A stretch of 64,000 nt of DNA from positions 17,601,590 to 17,665,589 of the forward strand of contig CM055109.1 in assembly GCA_029204225.1 (NCBI GenBank). The letters are read 5' to 3'. The stretch comes from Diphasiastrum complanatum. Its lineage: Eukaryota; Streptophyta; Lycopodiopsida; Lycopodiales; Lycopodiaceae. The first letter of the stretch is position 1. Each line of letters begins with the position of its first letter. This document shows positions 32,626-43,534 of this stretch, piece after piece. The position numbers and the translations under genes are program-made. The notes below the pieces were generated by a model that ran no database searches, was not told the DNA's origin, and saw only the letters and a list, made by a program, of their open reading frames with translations.

Positions 32626-33035
32626 TTCCAAATTAGACAATAAAATAATAAGGAGGACCCAATTTGAAATTGAAATTTGGTGGAAACCTCTATTTTATTT
32701 ACTAGCTTGACATTTAGGCCCTGCGACATTAAAAGTCCCGCAAAAAGGCCTAAAGTCCTTTTATTAACTTTCTAATTAATCAAATAACTATGTGATCATC
32801 GGGTTGGACTTACACACGCAGGGTGCCAAATCCCTCTCACTTATTAGCTAGGGTTAGGGTTGCCTCGGGATCCGCAAACCCTCCAGCATCTAGTAAGGTT
32901 CATGGATTTGGATTCTCAAAATAGTTAGCTTTACCTGCTCCACCAGATAACAAGCACCTCATGCAAACATGATAGAGCTAGAAGCTTCATCAAGCCAGGA
33001 TTAATGGAATTATGATTCAGAACAAGAGACTAGAC
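32626..33035 (-). mobile_element. Gypsy leader and possible LTR end
   Basis: Sense text GGGATTTGGCACCCTGCG around 32820-32840 could be the LTR end and primer-binding site. No second LTR copy is visible, so boundaries are unproven. No ORF. Confidence 0.4.
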
Positions 33036-33040
33036 CGCCA

Positions 33041-33316
33041 ACTTAGAATTTGCTTTGCACAAGAACACAAATCATGCTACATAGTAACACTGACAGAAAA
33101 TCACTCTCCTCAGCAAGCTCACATAGCAATTGTATTTCTCAAAATGAGATTACAATGTACATATAGTTGTTCACTCAGGCAACCCATGCATGACCCAGGT
33201 TGCCGTTGGCGGGACGCGTGTCCCGTCGACTTGCCTCGTGGCGAGGCCAACTGATCCTTATCCACTGATAGGACCCACAGTACAGTAACACAATGATTCT
33301 TACTTTAATTCTAACT
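33041..33316 (-). repeat. 3' LTR of the 33041-38543 copia element
   Basis: 276 bp, nearly identical to 38268-38543. Contains a GC-rich patch around GGGACGCGTGTCCC (a 14-bp palindrome) near 33212. Confidence 0.9.
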
Positions 33317-33323
33317 CTCTCCC

Positions 33324-34444
33324 TTAAAGTAGAGTCACTTTAGCTGCTTTCCAATGCGTTTCCGTAGGTGCTGCCATAAACTGACTTACAATGCCAACAG
33401 CATAGCATATATCTGGTCTAGTTGTGGTAAGGTAAATCAAGCTCCCTACTAACTGTCTATATAGCGTAGCATCAAATGATTGTGATGCATCAAGCTTAGA
33501 AAGCTTTTTACCTGGTTCAATAGGAGTGTTTACTGGTTTGCAATCCTGCAACCTAAACCTATGCAGCAACTCTTTGACATATTTCACCTGTGTTAGACCC
33601 ACTTCATGTCCTTTTTGTCACACTTCTACTCCGAGGCAGTAATGCATCAGGCTGAGATCCGTCATCTCAAATTGTTTCATGAGGTCTTTTTTGACTATGT
33701 CTATCATCTCTTGATTATTTTCCGTAATAATCAAGTCATCAACATAAAGAGCAATCAAAGCAACCATACCATCAAAGCATAAGACATATAGATTTGGATC
33801 AGAATGTGTTCTCACCATCCCCTTTGAAAAAAAGTAGACATCAATCCTGCTATACCACGCACGTGGTGCTTGTTTAAGACCATAAAGTGCTTTCTTCAAG
33901 CGACATACTTTATTTTCTTGTCCTTTCATTACAAAGCCTTTAGGTTGATCCATGAACACTTCTTCTTCTAACTCACCATTTAGAAAAGCAGATTTCACAT
34001 CCATCTGATGCAAAGGCCAACCAAAATGTGAAGCTAAAGCAATAAGTAGACGTAGAGTATTCCACTTACACACCGGCGCAAAGGTCTCTTCATAGTCAAT
34101 GCCTTTATTTTGTGCATACCCTTTGATTACCAATCTTGCTTTGTGCTTTGCTATGCTTCCATCTGCATGGTACTTAGTTCTATATACCCATTTGCAACCA
34201 ATGGGTTTCTTGCCAACTGGTGGTTCTACTAAGTCCCATGTGCTATGCTTAGCAATTGACTCCATCTCCTCTCCCATGGCTTTGATCCAAATGTCATCAT
34301 CCTTCGCTTCACCATAAGTCGAAGGTTCTTTGCTTTGAATAATGCTGGATAACAGAGCAAGATTTGCTTCATACCTTTCAGGTAGTATCTTCTCTCTTGT
34401 TGATCTTCGTAGCTCTCCCTAGTTAGATGATCCTGGAAAGTCAT
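33324..34444 (-). pseudogene. Copia RT with truncated RNase H (element 33041-38543)
   Basis: Sense: WIKAMGEEMESI, TWDLVEPPVGKKPIGCKWVY, QMDVKSAFLNGELEEEVFMDQ, GLKQAPRAWYSRI, ALYVDDLIITEN (catalytic YVDD) and HYCLGVEV, then an in-frame TGA near 33618. It continues VKYVKELLHRFRLQD and TRPDICYAVGIVSQFM to HWKAAK at about 33340, where RNase H should begin. Instead the frame stops within the polypurine tract, so all of RNase H is deleted. A frameshift near 34300-34430 separates it from the gag-pol frame upstream. Confidence 0.9.
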
Positions 34445-36662
34445 TTATATCGCGGCTCTCCATCAATCTCTCAAACCACTTAGGGAGCTTTTTGTCAGGT
34501 GATCGGCTTCCTAGTGAAAATGTATCCCACGGTACATCCTTCTCCTTGTGTTTGTCACCTGCAATTTCAATCCTTCTTGCACCAAAAGGTTTGTCCCTAC
34601 CTCTCCAACCTGTTTCATGAGGTTGAGTAGTAGTATCTTGAGATGTATCCTCATGTTCATCACTCAGAAGGTCAATGAATGGATCATCATCAGGTGGTAT
34701 CCTCACTATATCATTTTTCCTACTGGATGTGTCTATCTTCTCAGCATCTTCGTCTTCATACATCTTGGATTCATCAAAGATAACATCTCGGCTTATATGG
34801 ATTTTGTTTTCGACTGGATCAAAACATCTATAGCCCTTCACGCGATCATCATATCCTAGAAATATGCACTTGATAGCTTTTACATCAAGTTTACGTCTTT
34901 CTTCCTTAGGAATATGTACAAAGGCCTTACATCCAAAGATTCGCAAGTGGTTCACCTTTGGCTTCTTCTTTGTGAATGCTTCCTCAGGTGTAATTTTTGG
35001 TATGGCAATGGTAGGACTTCTATTTTGAAGATAGACTGCCGTGCTACATGCTTCTGACCAAAAATCTTTTGGTAATTTCATCTCAGCTAGCATAGATCTG
35101 GCACTTTCCACAATCGTACAATTTTTGCGCTCAGCTACACCATTGAGAGCAGGAGTATGAGCTTGCGTAAATTGTCTTTTAATCCCACATTGGTCACAGA
35201 GATCATTGAAGTCATTAGACTTATACTCACCTCCACTATCTGATCTTAGGACTTTGATCTTCTTACCTGTCTGATTTTCGACCAAGTTTTTGAAGTTCTT
35301 GAAATTATCAAAAGAATTTGATTTCTTCTTCAAGAAGTAGATCCACGTCTTACGTGACATATCATCAATAAAGGTCATGAAATAGAAGGCTTTTCCTAAG
35401 GACATGGTCCTCATGGGCCTGCATAAATATGTGTGGATTAAATCCAGGATGTTCTTTGCTCTTGCAACACCTCCTTTATTGAACTTCTCTCGATGCTTCT
35501 TCCCATATATACAAGATTCGCACATCGATTTCAAGTGATCTTCTATTGTAGGCAGTCCTGTTACCATCTCCAATTTTCTCATCAAACTGAGGCTTCCCAA
35601 GTTCAAGTGACCAAGCCTCTTGTGCCACAACTCAGTTTGCGAAGGAACGGATGATACAAGTCCATGTTGCCCCTTGATTGTAGCATTCAACCTGTACAAT
35701 TTTGTATTGGGCTTTCTTACTCCATTCGCAATAACTTTGAACTTTTGGTTCGCATCCTTTACAAAGCAACGATCATGGGCGAATTCTACTTTCAACTTTT
35801 GATCAGTAATGACTCCAACAGAAAGTAGATTTTTCTTCAAACCTGGTACGTAAAGTACCTCCCTGATCATCCTGCTTTTGCCATCAGGAAGTTGGATTGA
35901 AACTATGCCTATCCCATTGATCATGCACATTTCACCATTTGCTTGTGAAATAGATGTCCCATTATCCAATGCCTTCAAACTACTGAACCAGTTCTTGTTA
36001 CCTGTCATGTGTCTTGTGGCTCCTGAGTCAATATACCATGCTTGATCATCTTGATTAGATGACAATGCAGATATGAAGATGCTAGAGTCTTCAATCTCAC
36101 CTTCATCGACAAGGTTACCTGCTTGTTTTGGTTTCCCCTTGCCTTGTTCCGCCAGGAACTTGCGACATTCACTCTTCCAGTGGCCCTTTTTACCACAATG
36201 GAAGCACTTGTCTTTCTTTTTAGTTTTGCCAGAAGATCCCTCATCCTCCTGAGACTTAGCAAATTGCTGTTTAGCCTTCTTCTTGCCCTTGCCTTTGCCT
36301 TGTTTTTGGGGTGTTGCAAGTGCCTGATCATCAGTATTTTGATGTCTAGCTTTCACCATTTCTCGTCGTTGCTCTTCCTGCATCAAGATTCCTGTGAGCT
36401 CGTCAAAGCTTGGCAATATTTCTCTTGATGCTATTCCGCTCACAAACATCTGATAGGGTTCTGCAATGCCGCATAATGCATTATGCACCAGCTCCTCATC
36501 ACGTATGCGCTCTCCAATAGAATGCAGTTCATCTCTCATTGTCTTGATTCTGGTCATGTACGTCTGAATGTGCTCTCCTTGTTCCATGCGGGCACTATTC
36601 AACTTTGACTTCAGAAACATGATTCTTGACGGATTTGACGTCTCGAACTGCTCCTTTAGCAC
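34419..36662 (-). CDS. Copia gag C-terminus-protease-integrase, 747 codons (element 33041-38543)
   Basis: Open frame. Residues 1-100: gag; 153-166: zinc knuckle CFHCGKKGHWKSEC; about 209-216: protease WYIDSGAT; then gag-pre-integrase (LWHKRLGHLNLGSL...CESCIYGK) and integrase core. The first catalytic Asp of the integrase is replaced: the box normally HTDLCGPM reads HTYLCRPM. The second Asp (LRSDSGGEY) and the Glu (NGVAERKN) remain. The integrase C-terminus (IFGCKAFVHIPKEERRKLD, GYDDRVKGYRCFDP) is intact. So this copy probably cannot integrate with its own enzyme. The gag N-terminus lies upstream, separated by a fold-back insertion at 36650-36747. Confidence 0.9.
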   Translation of the reverse strand: MLKEQFETSNPSRIMFLKSKLNSARMEQGEHIQTYMTRIKTMRDELHSIGERIRDEELVHNALCGIAEPYQMFVSGIASREILPSFDELTGILMQEEQRREMVKARHQNTDDQALATPQKQGKGKGKKKAKQQFAKSQEDEGSSGKTKKKDKCFHCGKKGHWKSECRKFLAEQGKGKPKQAGNLVDEGEIEDSSIFISALSSNQDDQAWYIDSGATRHMTGNKNWFSSLKALDNGTSISQANGEMCMINGIGIVSIQLPDGKSRMIREVLYVPGLKKNLLSVGVITDQKLKVEFAHDRCFVKDANQKFKVIANGVRKPNTKLYRLNATIKGQHGLVSSVPSQTELWHKRLGHLNLGSLSLMRKLEMVTGLPTIEDHLKSMCESCIYGKKHREKFNKGGVARAKNILDLIHTYLCRPMRTMSLGKAFYFMTFIDDMSRKTWIYFLKKKSNSFDNFKNFKNLVENQTGKKIKVLRSDSGGEYKSNDFNDLCDQCGIKRQFTQAHTPALNGVAERKNCTIVESARSMLAEMKLPKDFWSEACSTAVYLQNRSPTIAIPKITPEEAFTKKKPKVNHLRIFGCKAFVHIPKEERRKLDVKAIKCIFLGYDDRVKGYRCFDPVENKIHISRDVIFDESKMYEDEDAEKIDTSSRKNDIVRIPPDDDPFIDLLSDEHEDTSQDTTTQPHETGWRGRDKPFGARRIEIAGDKHKEKDVPWDTFSLGSRSPDKKLPKWFERLMESRDINDFPGSSN

Positions 36663-36747
36663 ATCCCATGCCTGTCTGGGTGTAATGGCATCACAAACAT
36701 TTGTGATGCCATTACACCCAGACAGGCATGGGATGTGCTAAAGGAGC
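36650..36747. repeat. Perfect 48-bp inverted repeat with a 2-bp spacer inside gag
   Basis: Arms 36650-36697 and 36700-36747 are exact reverse complements around CA. The left arm is ordinary gag coding (sense: DAITPRQAWDVLKEQ region); the right arm is its inverted copy and breaks the frame between the gag N-terminus and the rest of gag. Looks like a template-switch (snap-back) event during DNA synthesis. Confidence 0.97.
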
Positions 36748-36953
36748 TTAATGAAGGTCAAAGCTTTTCTCATCTTTTTGTCGAACACTTTAATGTCTGC
36801 TTCATTTGGTGGCCTTCTCTCATCACCTGTGACGACTTCCCACACATCTTTCTCCATCAGTATGTTTTTCATTTTGAATTTCCACACTGCATAGTTGGAA
36901 ATCCCGTCCAATTTGCTACTTTCACTCAAAATGGACTCTTCCATGTTTGCCAT
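36738..36953 (-). pseudogene. Copia gag N-terminus (element 33041-38543)
   Basis: Sense MANMEESILSESSKLDGISN, YAVWKFKMKNILMEKDVWEV and KMRKALTFIKLL, a typical gag start; the frame terminates in the inverted repeat. The original reading continued into the 747-codon frame. Confidence 0.85.
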
Positions 36954-38254
36954 CGCAAAACTGCTTAAAACTTCTGCCTTAGGCTAAGAACAGTATGTTG
37001 AGGCCAACAGTATGTCAGAAGTTGAAAAAATGACCTGCACTTTTTTCCTTACCAGGCCACTCGCCGCTTTTCCACCAATTTAAAAGCCAAATCGGCATCG
37101 CCTTCCGAAATGTACTCAGTCATCAATTTCCAACAATGTGCCCAGTGGAATGGTGAAACTACTTCTGGCGTACTCCGAACACTTTCTCTGCTGCAACCGC
37201 TCTGTTTTGCTATACCGTACTTGTAGGCACAGTCCGGGTGCCCTTCGTTTGGAGGTTATAGCCTTTCATTTGGGTCAAAACGGGCAAAGGACCCAAAAAT
37301 AGGGACTTTTCTAGCTTTTGAACTGTTTCTTCACTTTGAAGAAAATTCACTCTTCACTTGTGAAGGGACCCAACTCAACTTTCAGTATGAGAATTTTTAA
37401 TGAAGTTGAAGGCAAGAATGCACTTCAATTCTTCAGGACCCTGTTTAAGCTCATCCAATGGCTGAACCAAATCTTGTGGTTCACATTTCTCTCCCATCAC
37501 AGATGCTGGACCGTTGATTCATTTGACACCTCATCCACAGGTTCAAAGTACATCTGGGCATCGAACTAAACTCTTGCAGACGCTATGGTCTTTGATACAC
37601 TAAGCTGAGTGTTGCGTTGGGCGCGCGAACAGCCCGCGACTTCCCTGCCTGTGGCCGCGCCTTCTTCCTTGAAAAATGTTGGATCAAGCTCTCCTGTAGA
37701 TTGTTTTGAACACGAAATGAGGCCTGGAGTAGGGTCGCTCTACTGAATCCATGACTGTAGAGTGTTCAGTCAGGAAATTCCGTGGAGAAACGGTGATTTT
37801 AGCTCAACTTGACAAAGTGGCTTTTTCACCTTTTTTACCGCAAATTTGCTAGGTTAACTGTCTGGAGACAAATCTCTGACACAAACCTCAGAATCTCTCC
37901 ATGGCTCATTGACAATGTGATTAGCTTCCTTCCTGTCCTTACGACATCCAAAACGGTGCACAAATCGCGAAGAAATTTCTTCACCAGTTATGTATAAAAA
38001 CCGTAACCCCAAGTTCGGTTTCAATTTTCAGCTGGCTTTGAAATTGTCAATTTTTTACCAAATTTTTTTTTGTCTGATGCTATGCACAGGCTAATAATCC
38101 CTCTGCTGAGCTTAGCAAGCCTCTATAAATTAGAAACTGTGCACCAGTGCTTCTCTTTCCGTCTTCAACCCGCCGTAAAACCCCGAACTCTCAGAAGACA
38201 GTTCTCCCGAAGCTCTCTTCAACGGTGACACTGTACTGTGTACACTCCATGTAC
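36954..38254 (-). other. Long untranslated leader of the 33041-38543 copia element
   Basis: About 1.3 kb between PBS and gag ATG with no convincing ORF. Copia leaders are usually much shorter, so it may hold packaging/dimerisation signals or an old insertion. Confidence 0.5.
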
Positions 38255-38267
38255 GGCTCTGATACCA
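38255..38267 (-). promoter_or_regulatory. Primer-binding site
   Basis: Sense TGGTATCAGAGCC, complementary to the 3' end of plant initiator tRNA-Met, directly abutting the 5' LTR. Confidence 0.9.
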
Positions 38268-38543
38268 ACTTAGAATTTGCTTTGCACAGGAACACAGATC
38301 ATGCTACACAGTAACACAGATAGAAAATCACTCTCCTCCACAAGCTCACATAGCAACTGTATTTCTCAAAATGAAACTACACTGTACATATAGTTGTTCA
38401 CTCAGGCAACCCATGCATGACCCAGGTTGCCGTTGGTGGGACGCGTGTCCCGTCGACTTGCCTCGTGGCGAGGCCAACTGATCCTTATCCACTGATAGGA
38501 CCCACAATACAGTAACACAGTGATTCTAACTTTAATTCTAACT
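38268..38543 (-). repeat. 5' LTR of the 33041-38543 copia element
   Basis: 276 bp; sense 5' end AGTTAGAATT, 3' end AATTCTAAGT followed by the PBS. Confidence 0.9.
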
Positions 38544-38548
38544 CGCCA

Positions 38549-39240
38549 AAGCTATACGCAATCTATGCTGATGCACAACAATAGTTTAGATAATGGCCCT
38601 GAGCTCTACTTGGTTGTTTTGGATGCAGAGAAAACCATCAAATTGTGGAATGTCCAAACACGACAAACTCACTCCTTTATGTCGTGAATGCAGATATGGG
38701 CATTGCTACAAAGATTGTCCAGCTAGACCGAAGCCACCACATGTAACTGCTCCACTGAATATGATTATGATCAAACCATGACCAACAGTTTAACATGTTC
38801 CATGATAATTTGCACCAGTCATGAGAGCTCAGAAGCAGAAAGAAGTTGTTGTTGAAAAATCTATACCGGTCACTGACTTACCTATAGTATCTGGGGTATA
38901 TCCAAATCTCAATTCTGAGAAGAATAAATACCACAATATGAGGTAGTGGATCAAATACTTATGACCGGGAAGAAGCCTTAGAGAATGTCAGAGCTGCAGT
39001 TGAAGTTCCTCTTGTACTTGTGATACCAACATATTTAGCTTATTCTTTGCATAGATCTCATCAAAGGATTGATGTCAATACCCATTTGCATCATCGTGAA
39101 GAGCCATTTAAGATGACAGAATCAAAGGTGCCTGATTGTGAATATTTTGTCTTACAAATATTACATTGAGAGAATTCTTACAATCGGTACCTCATGTTAA
39201 GGAAGTACCAGTTGATGGATTGACTAAGAATGAGACCAAG
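38549..39240 (+). pseudogene. Ty3/gypsy gag zinc-knuckle fragment
   Basis: CRECRYGHCYKDCPARPKPP (about 38670-38729) is a CX2CX3HX4C knuckle, followed by APLNMIMIKP, RAQKQKEVVVEKS and DVNTHLHHREEPFKMTE. All of these match, in order, the reverse-strand gypsy at about 31400-30900, though here with stops. The copia element at 33041-38543 lies directly upstream. Confidence 0.75.
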
Positions 39241-39269
39241 AACCAATGGGAACCACTATATTGTGTGAG

Positions 39270-39500
39270 ATTTGAATAATCAAATGAAGTACTCAATATA
39301 GCTCTTTCACAAAGATTAATCTTCCTCTCTTCCACACCATGTAGATCCTTTGAGTTTGAAAGCTCCCACAAACTCTTTGAGCTTTGTTGGTAGGTATTCA
39401 TTTGCCAACTTTAAGCACTTGATCTTCATGTTGAATTGACTCTCCACAACATTCTTAAACTTGAGAAAAACATCAAGTATGAAGTCCTCACTCTTTATCC
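39270..39500 (-). pseudogene. Degenerate copia integrase fragment
   Basis: Sense text DVFLKFKNVVESQFNMKIKC follows the copia integrase core (family: DVFVKFKNARENQFSKKIKC), but the catalytic block RGDNGGEY is replaced by KLANEY and the PQQNGVAERK block by STWCGREED. About 75 codons, no other part of the element attached. Confidence 0.55.
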
Positions 39501-39504
39501 TAAC

Positions 39505-40337
<833 letters not shown>

Positions 40338-40350
40338 TGCTATCAGAGCA
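40338..40350 (+). promoter_or_regulatory. Primer-binding site (diverged)
   Basis: TGCTATCAGAGCA, one base off the canonical TGGTATCAGAGC, directly after the LTR end. Confidence 0.6.
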
Positions 40351-40523
40351 TTGATTTTTCAAGGCCTAATATTATCATAGTGTAAGTTCTTATGCTTGGT
40401 ATTTCTTGATATCAAATTATTCTTTAGTTTGAATCAATTTGTTTCAGTATCAGAGAATTGCTTTCCACAATACTGTATTTTTTTCTTAACGACAATCGAA
40501 TCATCGACAGTCTAAAGCTCTAG

Positions 40524-40640
40524 ATGGATTCTCAAAGTAAAGTTGGTCTTATCACAGATAACAAACTAAATGGATCCAATTGTCATTTATGGAAATTCAA
40601 AATGAAGACCTTGCTAATCGCCAACAAGTTGTGGTTCAAT
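40524..40640 (+). pseudogene. Copia gag N-terminal fragment
   Basis: MDSQSKVGLITDNKLNGSNC followed by HLWKFKMKTLLIANKLW matches a copia gag start; similarity stops near 40640, where the tandem-repeat block begins. Confidence 0.75.
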
Positions 40641-40644
40641 TGGA

Positions 40645-41360
40645 TACTCAAAAAACCTTTTAAAACGTGCATTTTTTGGGTTTTTTTTTGTAAAATTTTA
40701 AGATTTTTAGGGAACTAACCTTCGTAGGCTGGTATGCACTTGTATCTGGGTAAGATCCAGCACTAACAAGGTTGAGAAATTTACTTCCAAAAGAAACTCA
40801 AAAAATCTTTAAAAAGGTACATTTTTTGGGTGTTTTTTTGCAAAATTTTGAGATTTTCTGGAAACTAATCTTTGCAAGCTAGTATATACTTGTATCTGAG
40901 TCAAATTCACCTCCTTGCCAAGCTGTGAGAGCAACTTTTCAAGGAACTCAAAAAATCATGAAAAAGTCCATTTTTTGAGGGTTTTTTTGCAAAATTTTAA
41001 GATTTTTTGGGACCTTCTCTGCAAAGGTTCTTACGAGAGGAACTCAAAATTTTGCTGTTTGAGAAGGTTCTGGGCCACTTTTTTTCTCTTACGAACCTTT
41101 GCAGGGGCACTTTTTTTTGGGATCTAACGTTTGCAGACTTCTCTATGTCCTTGTCTGAGTGAGATGGAACTTCAAAGAGCTCTGCAAAGGTTAGTTTTGA
41201 GTTTTGAAAAATAATTTATTTTTACAAAGGATTTTTGAATTTTTATGGGTTTTTCTCTGTTTTTTGAAAATCTGCTAGGAAGTAACCTTCGCAGGCTTCT
41301 GTGCAAGTCTGGGAAAGTACCCTGGAGCTGCTGCCAGTCATGCAAAGGTTTGTTCCAACT
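40645..41360. repeat. Degenerate ~150-bp tandem repeat with AACCTTYGCAGG motif
   Basis: Units from about 40648 and 40797 are about 149 bp each, sharing ACTCAAAAAA...CATTTTTTGGG...GCAAAATTTT...AACCTTCGTAGGCTGG...ACTTGTATCTG; further irregular units follow to 41360. AACCTTCG occurs at 40717 and 41284, with variants (AACCTTTGC, GCAAAGGTT) near 41021, 41094 and 41185, in both orientations. The 8-mer AACCTTCG is the reverse complement of CGAAGGTT, enriched at 59890-61270. No gene is seen here. Confidence 0.6.
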
Positions 41361-42689
41361 GGTTTTGGAGAAATAATGTCTTGTGTGATTTTTAGCCCTC
41401 TTTTTCCCTCCAAAATACAGATTTGAGTGTATTTTTTGATTTTTTTTTGGATTTTTTTGGATTAAACAAAAGGATTGGATGCTTGAATCTGATCCTCCCA
41501 CCTCTCAATTTCTCCTTACAATACATTCAAAACAAAAAAAACATGAAAAAAAAACAAATCTAACACTAAACCTCCCTAATCTACCCACAAAATCCGAGTT
41601 TTAGCTGAAAAATGGAAGCGTAGGAGAGAAAAGTGTCAGAATTGGTGAACTCCTGCAACTTTGTCGCAACACAAATAAAACACGAAGGTCAAACGAGAAC
41701 GATTTGCAACAATCAATGTGTCTTTGACTCGAAGCACAAATCATTCGTGAATCATTTGTGGATCATAAACACACCTCCAGGACCGCAAACTAAAGAACAA
41801 AAGCAAACGAGAGATTACGACACAAATGAAGAGAAATCTTTCGCGCTGCCAGCTGGCAGCTCAACGGGTTTCACGCGAGCTGAAATGCAACGATGGAGAC
41901 TAACTAACTAGGTGATTAGGGTTAACTAGTCTTGTGATTTTACGTTTAGCTATCTTGTAAACTCCGCATAGTGGAGGTATAAATGATCCTCTCTGGATTA
42001 TAACATAGCAAGAAGAAAGATCTGAAAACAAAGATCTGTAAGTGACAGAGAGAGATGTAGCGAATAGAGCAAGAAAGTAAAAATATCATAGCTATGCATG
42101 AAAGTCTGCCAACGAGCAGAATACAGCGAAAGAGTAGAGTGTCATTCTACCAACGAGCGAAACACTGACGAACTCGCTCTAAAATCAAAACTGATAATAC
42201 AGTCGCTCTATTTTAGTATATCTCTTTGTCTTGTGATGTGTGTCTTGATTGCTAGAATAGAATGTGTTCTGTGATGTGTAGTCAAGTGTCTGGGATCCTG
42301 TAGGAGCTTCCGCACGAAAAAAAAATTCAAAGATAAAAAATATACCTCTTATGGTACAATTGAACGTATACTAAATCTAATTGTTAACTAGACCCTTTCG
42401 TGGGAGCGACGCACCTGTTGTTTTAGAGGTGTGTTTGTTTGCCCCGTAGAACATATATTGATCTCACACTTCAGTCTCGAGCATCGAGAGAGAAGAGTTT
42501 ATGCATATGTAAGAGGTTGAAGAAGTGAATAGAGTGCTGAGAGTTATTCTCCCTTATCTCTGTTCTCCGCATTGTGGAGTGTGAGTGATCCTGACTCTTC
42601 TAGCAATCTCTAAAGCATTACATGCATATGGTACAGTCAAGTTGAACCAGGCCATGTAAGAACCTGGTTACTGTTGAAAGATGCACTTC
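41361..42689. other. Unassigned region with a repeated CTCCGCA..GTGGAG box
   Basis: No protein domain. CTCCGCATAGTGGAG (41962) and CTCCGCATTGTGGAG (42565) are each followed by similar TGATCCT text 10-15 bp later, and the first also by GTATAAAT, a TATA-like word. They could be promoter boxes of two diverged LTRs of a small element, but ends were not found. Confidence 0.35.
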
Positions 42690-43534
42690 TTGTGAAGAGT
42701 AAAAAGCCATCCAACTTGTCTATAGGGGATGATGAGAAAAATCATCTTGCTTTTGTATTTACAAGTTGTAAATATTATGTTCTAGTATGTACAAACTCAA
42801 GCTACATGACATGCACAATGTCTAGATGGTCATATTTCACTTTGTTCCATTGTATATATCAAAGGTATGTGAATTGAGCACATGACCTTAAAGATTAGGG
42901 CGAGTTTGAGTTAGGTAGATCTAGAGTTGATGACATGCATAAAACTAGATGACATGCAAAATCAGTTAGTGTGCATGCATGCAACATGCAAGTTAGTATA
43001 CATGTTCTACACATGTCCAAGTCATCTAGGGAAGTCACATGCAAGACATGCAAATACTATTTGACACATGCATGTAGTTTTGTAGGTTCATAGTTGACAA
43101 TTTGACATTTGGACAAAGTAGGTAGGAGTTAGGTGCAGTTTCAACATGCAAGCTATTAGGTGTCAATATGGTAATAGTTTACACTTGATTAGGTGAAGGA
43201 AATGCATTGACTGCAAGGAGTACCACGAATTTTGGCTCTCCTATATATGTACATATCATTCTCATTCATATCTACTGATGAATCAAGCTTTGGTAATGTC
43301 ATAATGTCAAAATTGGATCTCATGCTATTTTGCTTGTTTTGATATTCTCTTTCTAACTCGAGTAGAAGGCATTCTTTATAAATTATTTTGGTTATGTATT
43401 CTCTCTATTTGTGAGGAATTATTTTTTCTTTGATCTGTAGCATTCTAGATTGTGCTCTAGCCTCAAATCTTTGGTAGATTGCAGGATTGCTCTACAAGTG
43501 ATCTGTGTGCCACCACAAAGCATGGTCAAGATTA
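42690..43534 (+). mobile_element. LTR (solo or 5'-flanking) of a non-autonomous element
   Basis: Starts TGTGAAGAGTAAAAAGCC and is homologous, inverted, to 26800-27536, with an extra ~100 bp near 42740-42850. Its last few bases (expected CATTCACA) are replaced by the LTR element inserted at 43535. Confidence 0.65.

Larger units (their letters stand above)
33041..38543 (-). mobile_element. Complete Ty1/copia element, 5503 bp, TSD CGCCA
   Basis: Two 276-bp LTRs (33041-33316 and 38268-38543) flanked by the direct repeat CGCCA (33036-33040 and 38544-38548). Sense termini are AGTTAGAATT...AATTCTAAGT, not the usual TG...CA; the PBS (TGGTATCAGAGCC, 38267-38255) abuts the right LTR and a purine tract (33325-33317) abuts the left one exactly, which fixes the ends. 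Inside: a leader of about 1.3 kb, gag, protease, integrase and RT, with RNase H deleted. It is inserted in gypsy sequence. Confidence 0.92.
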
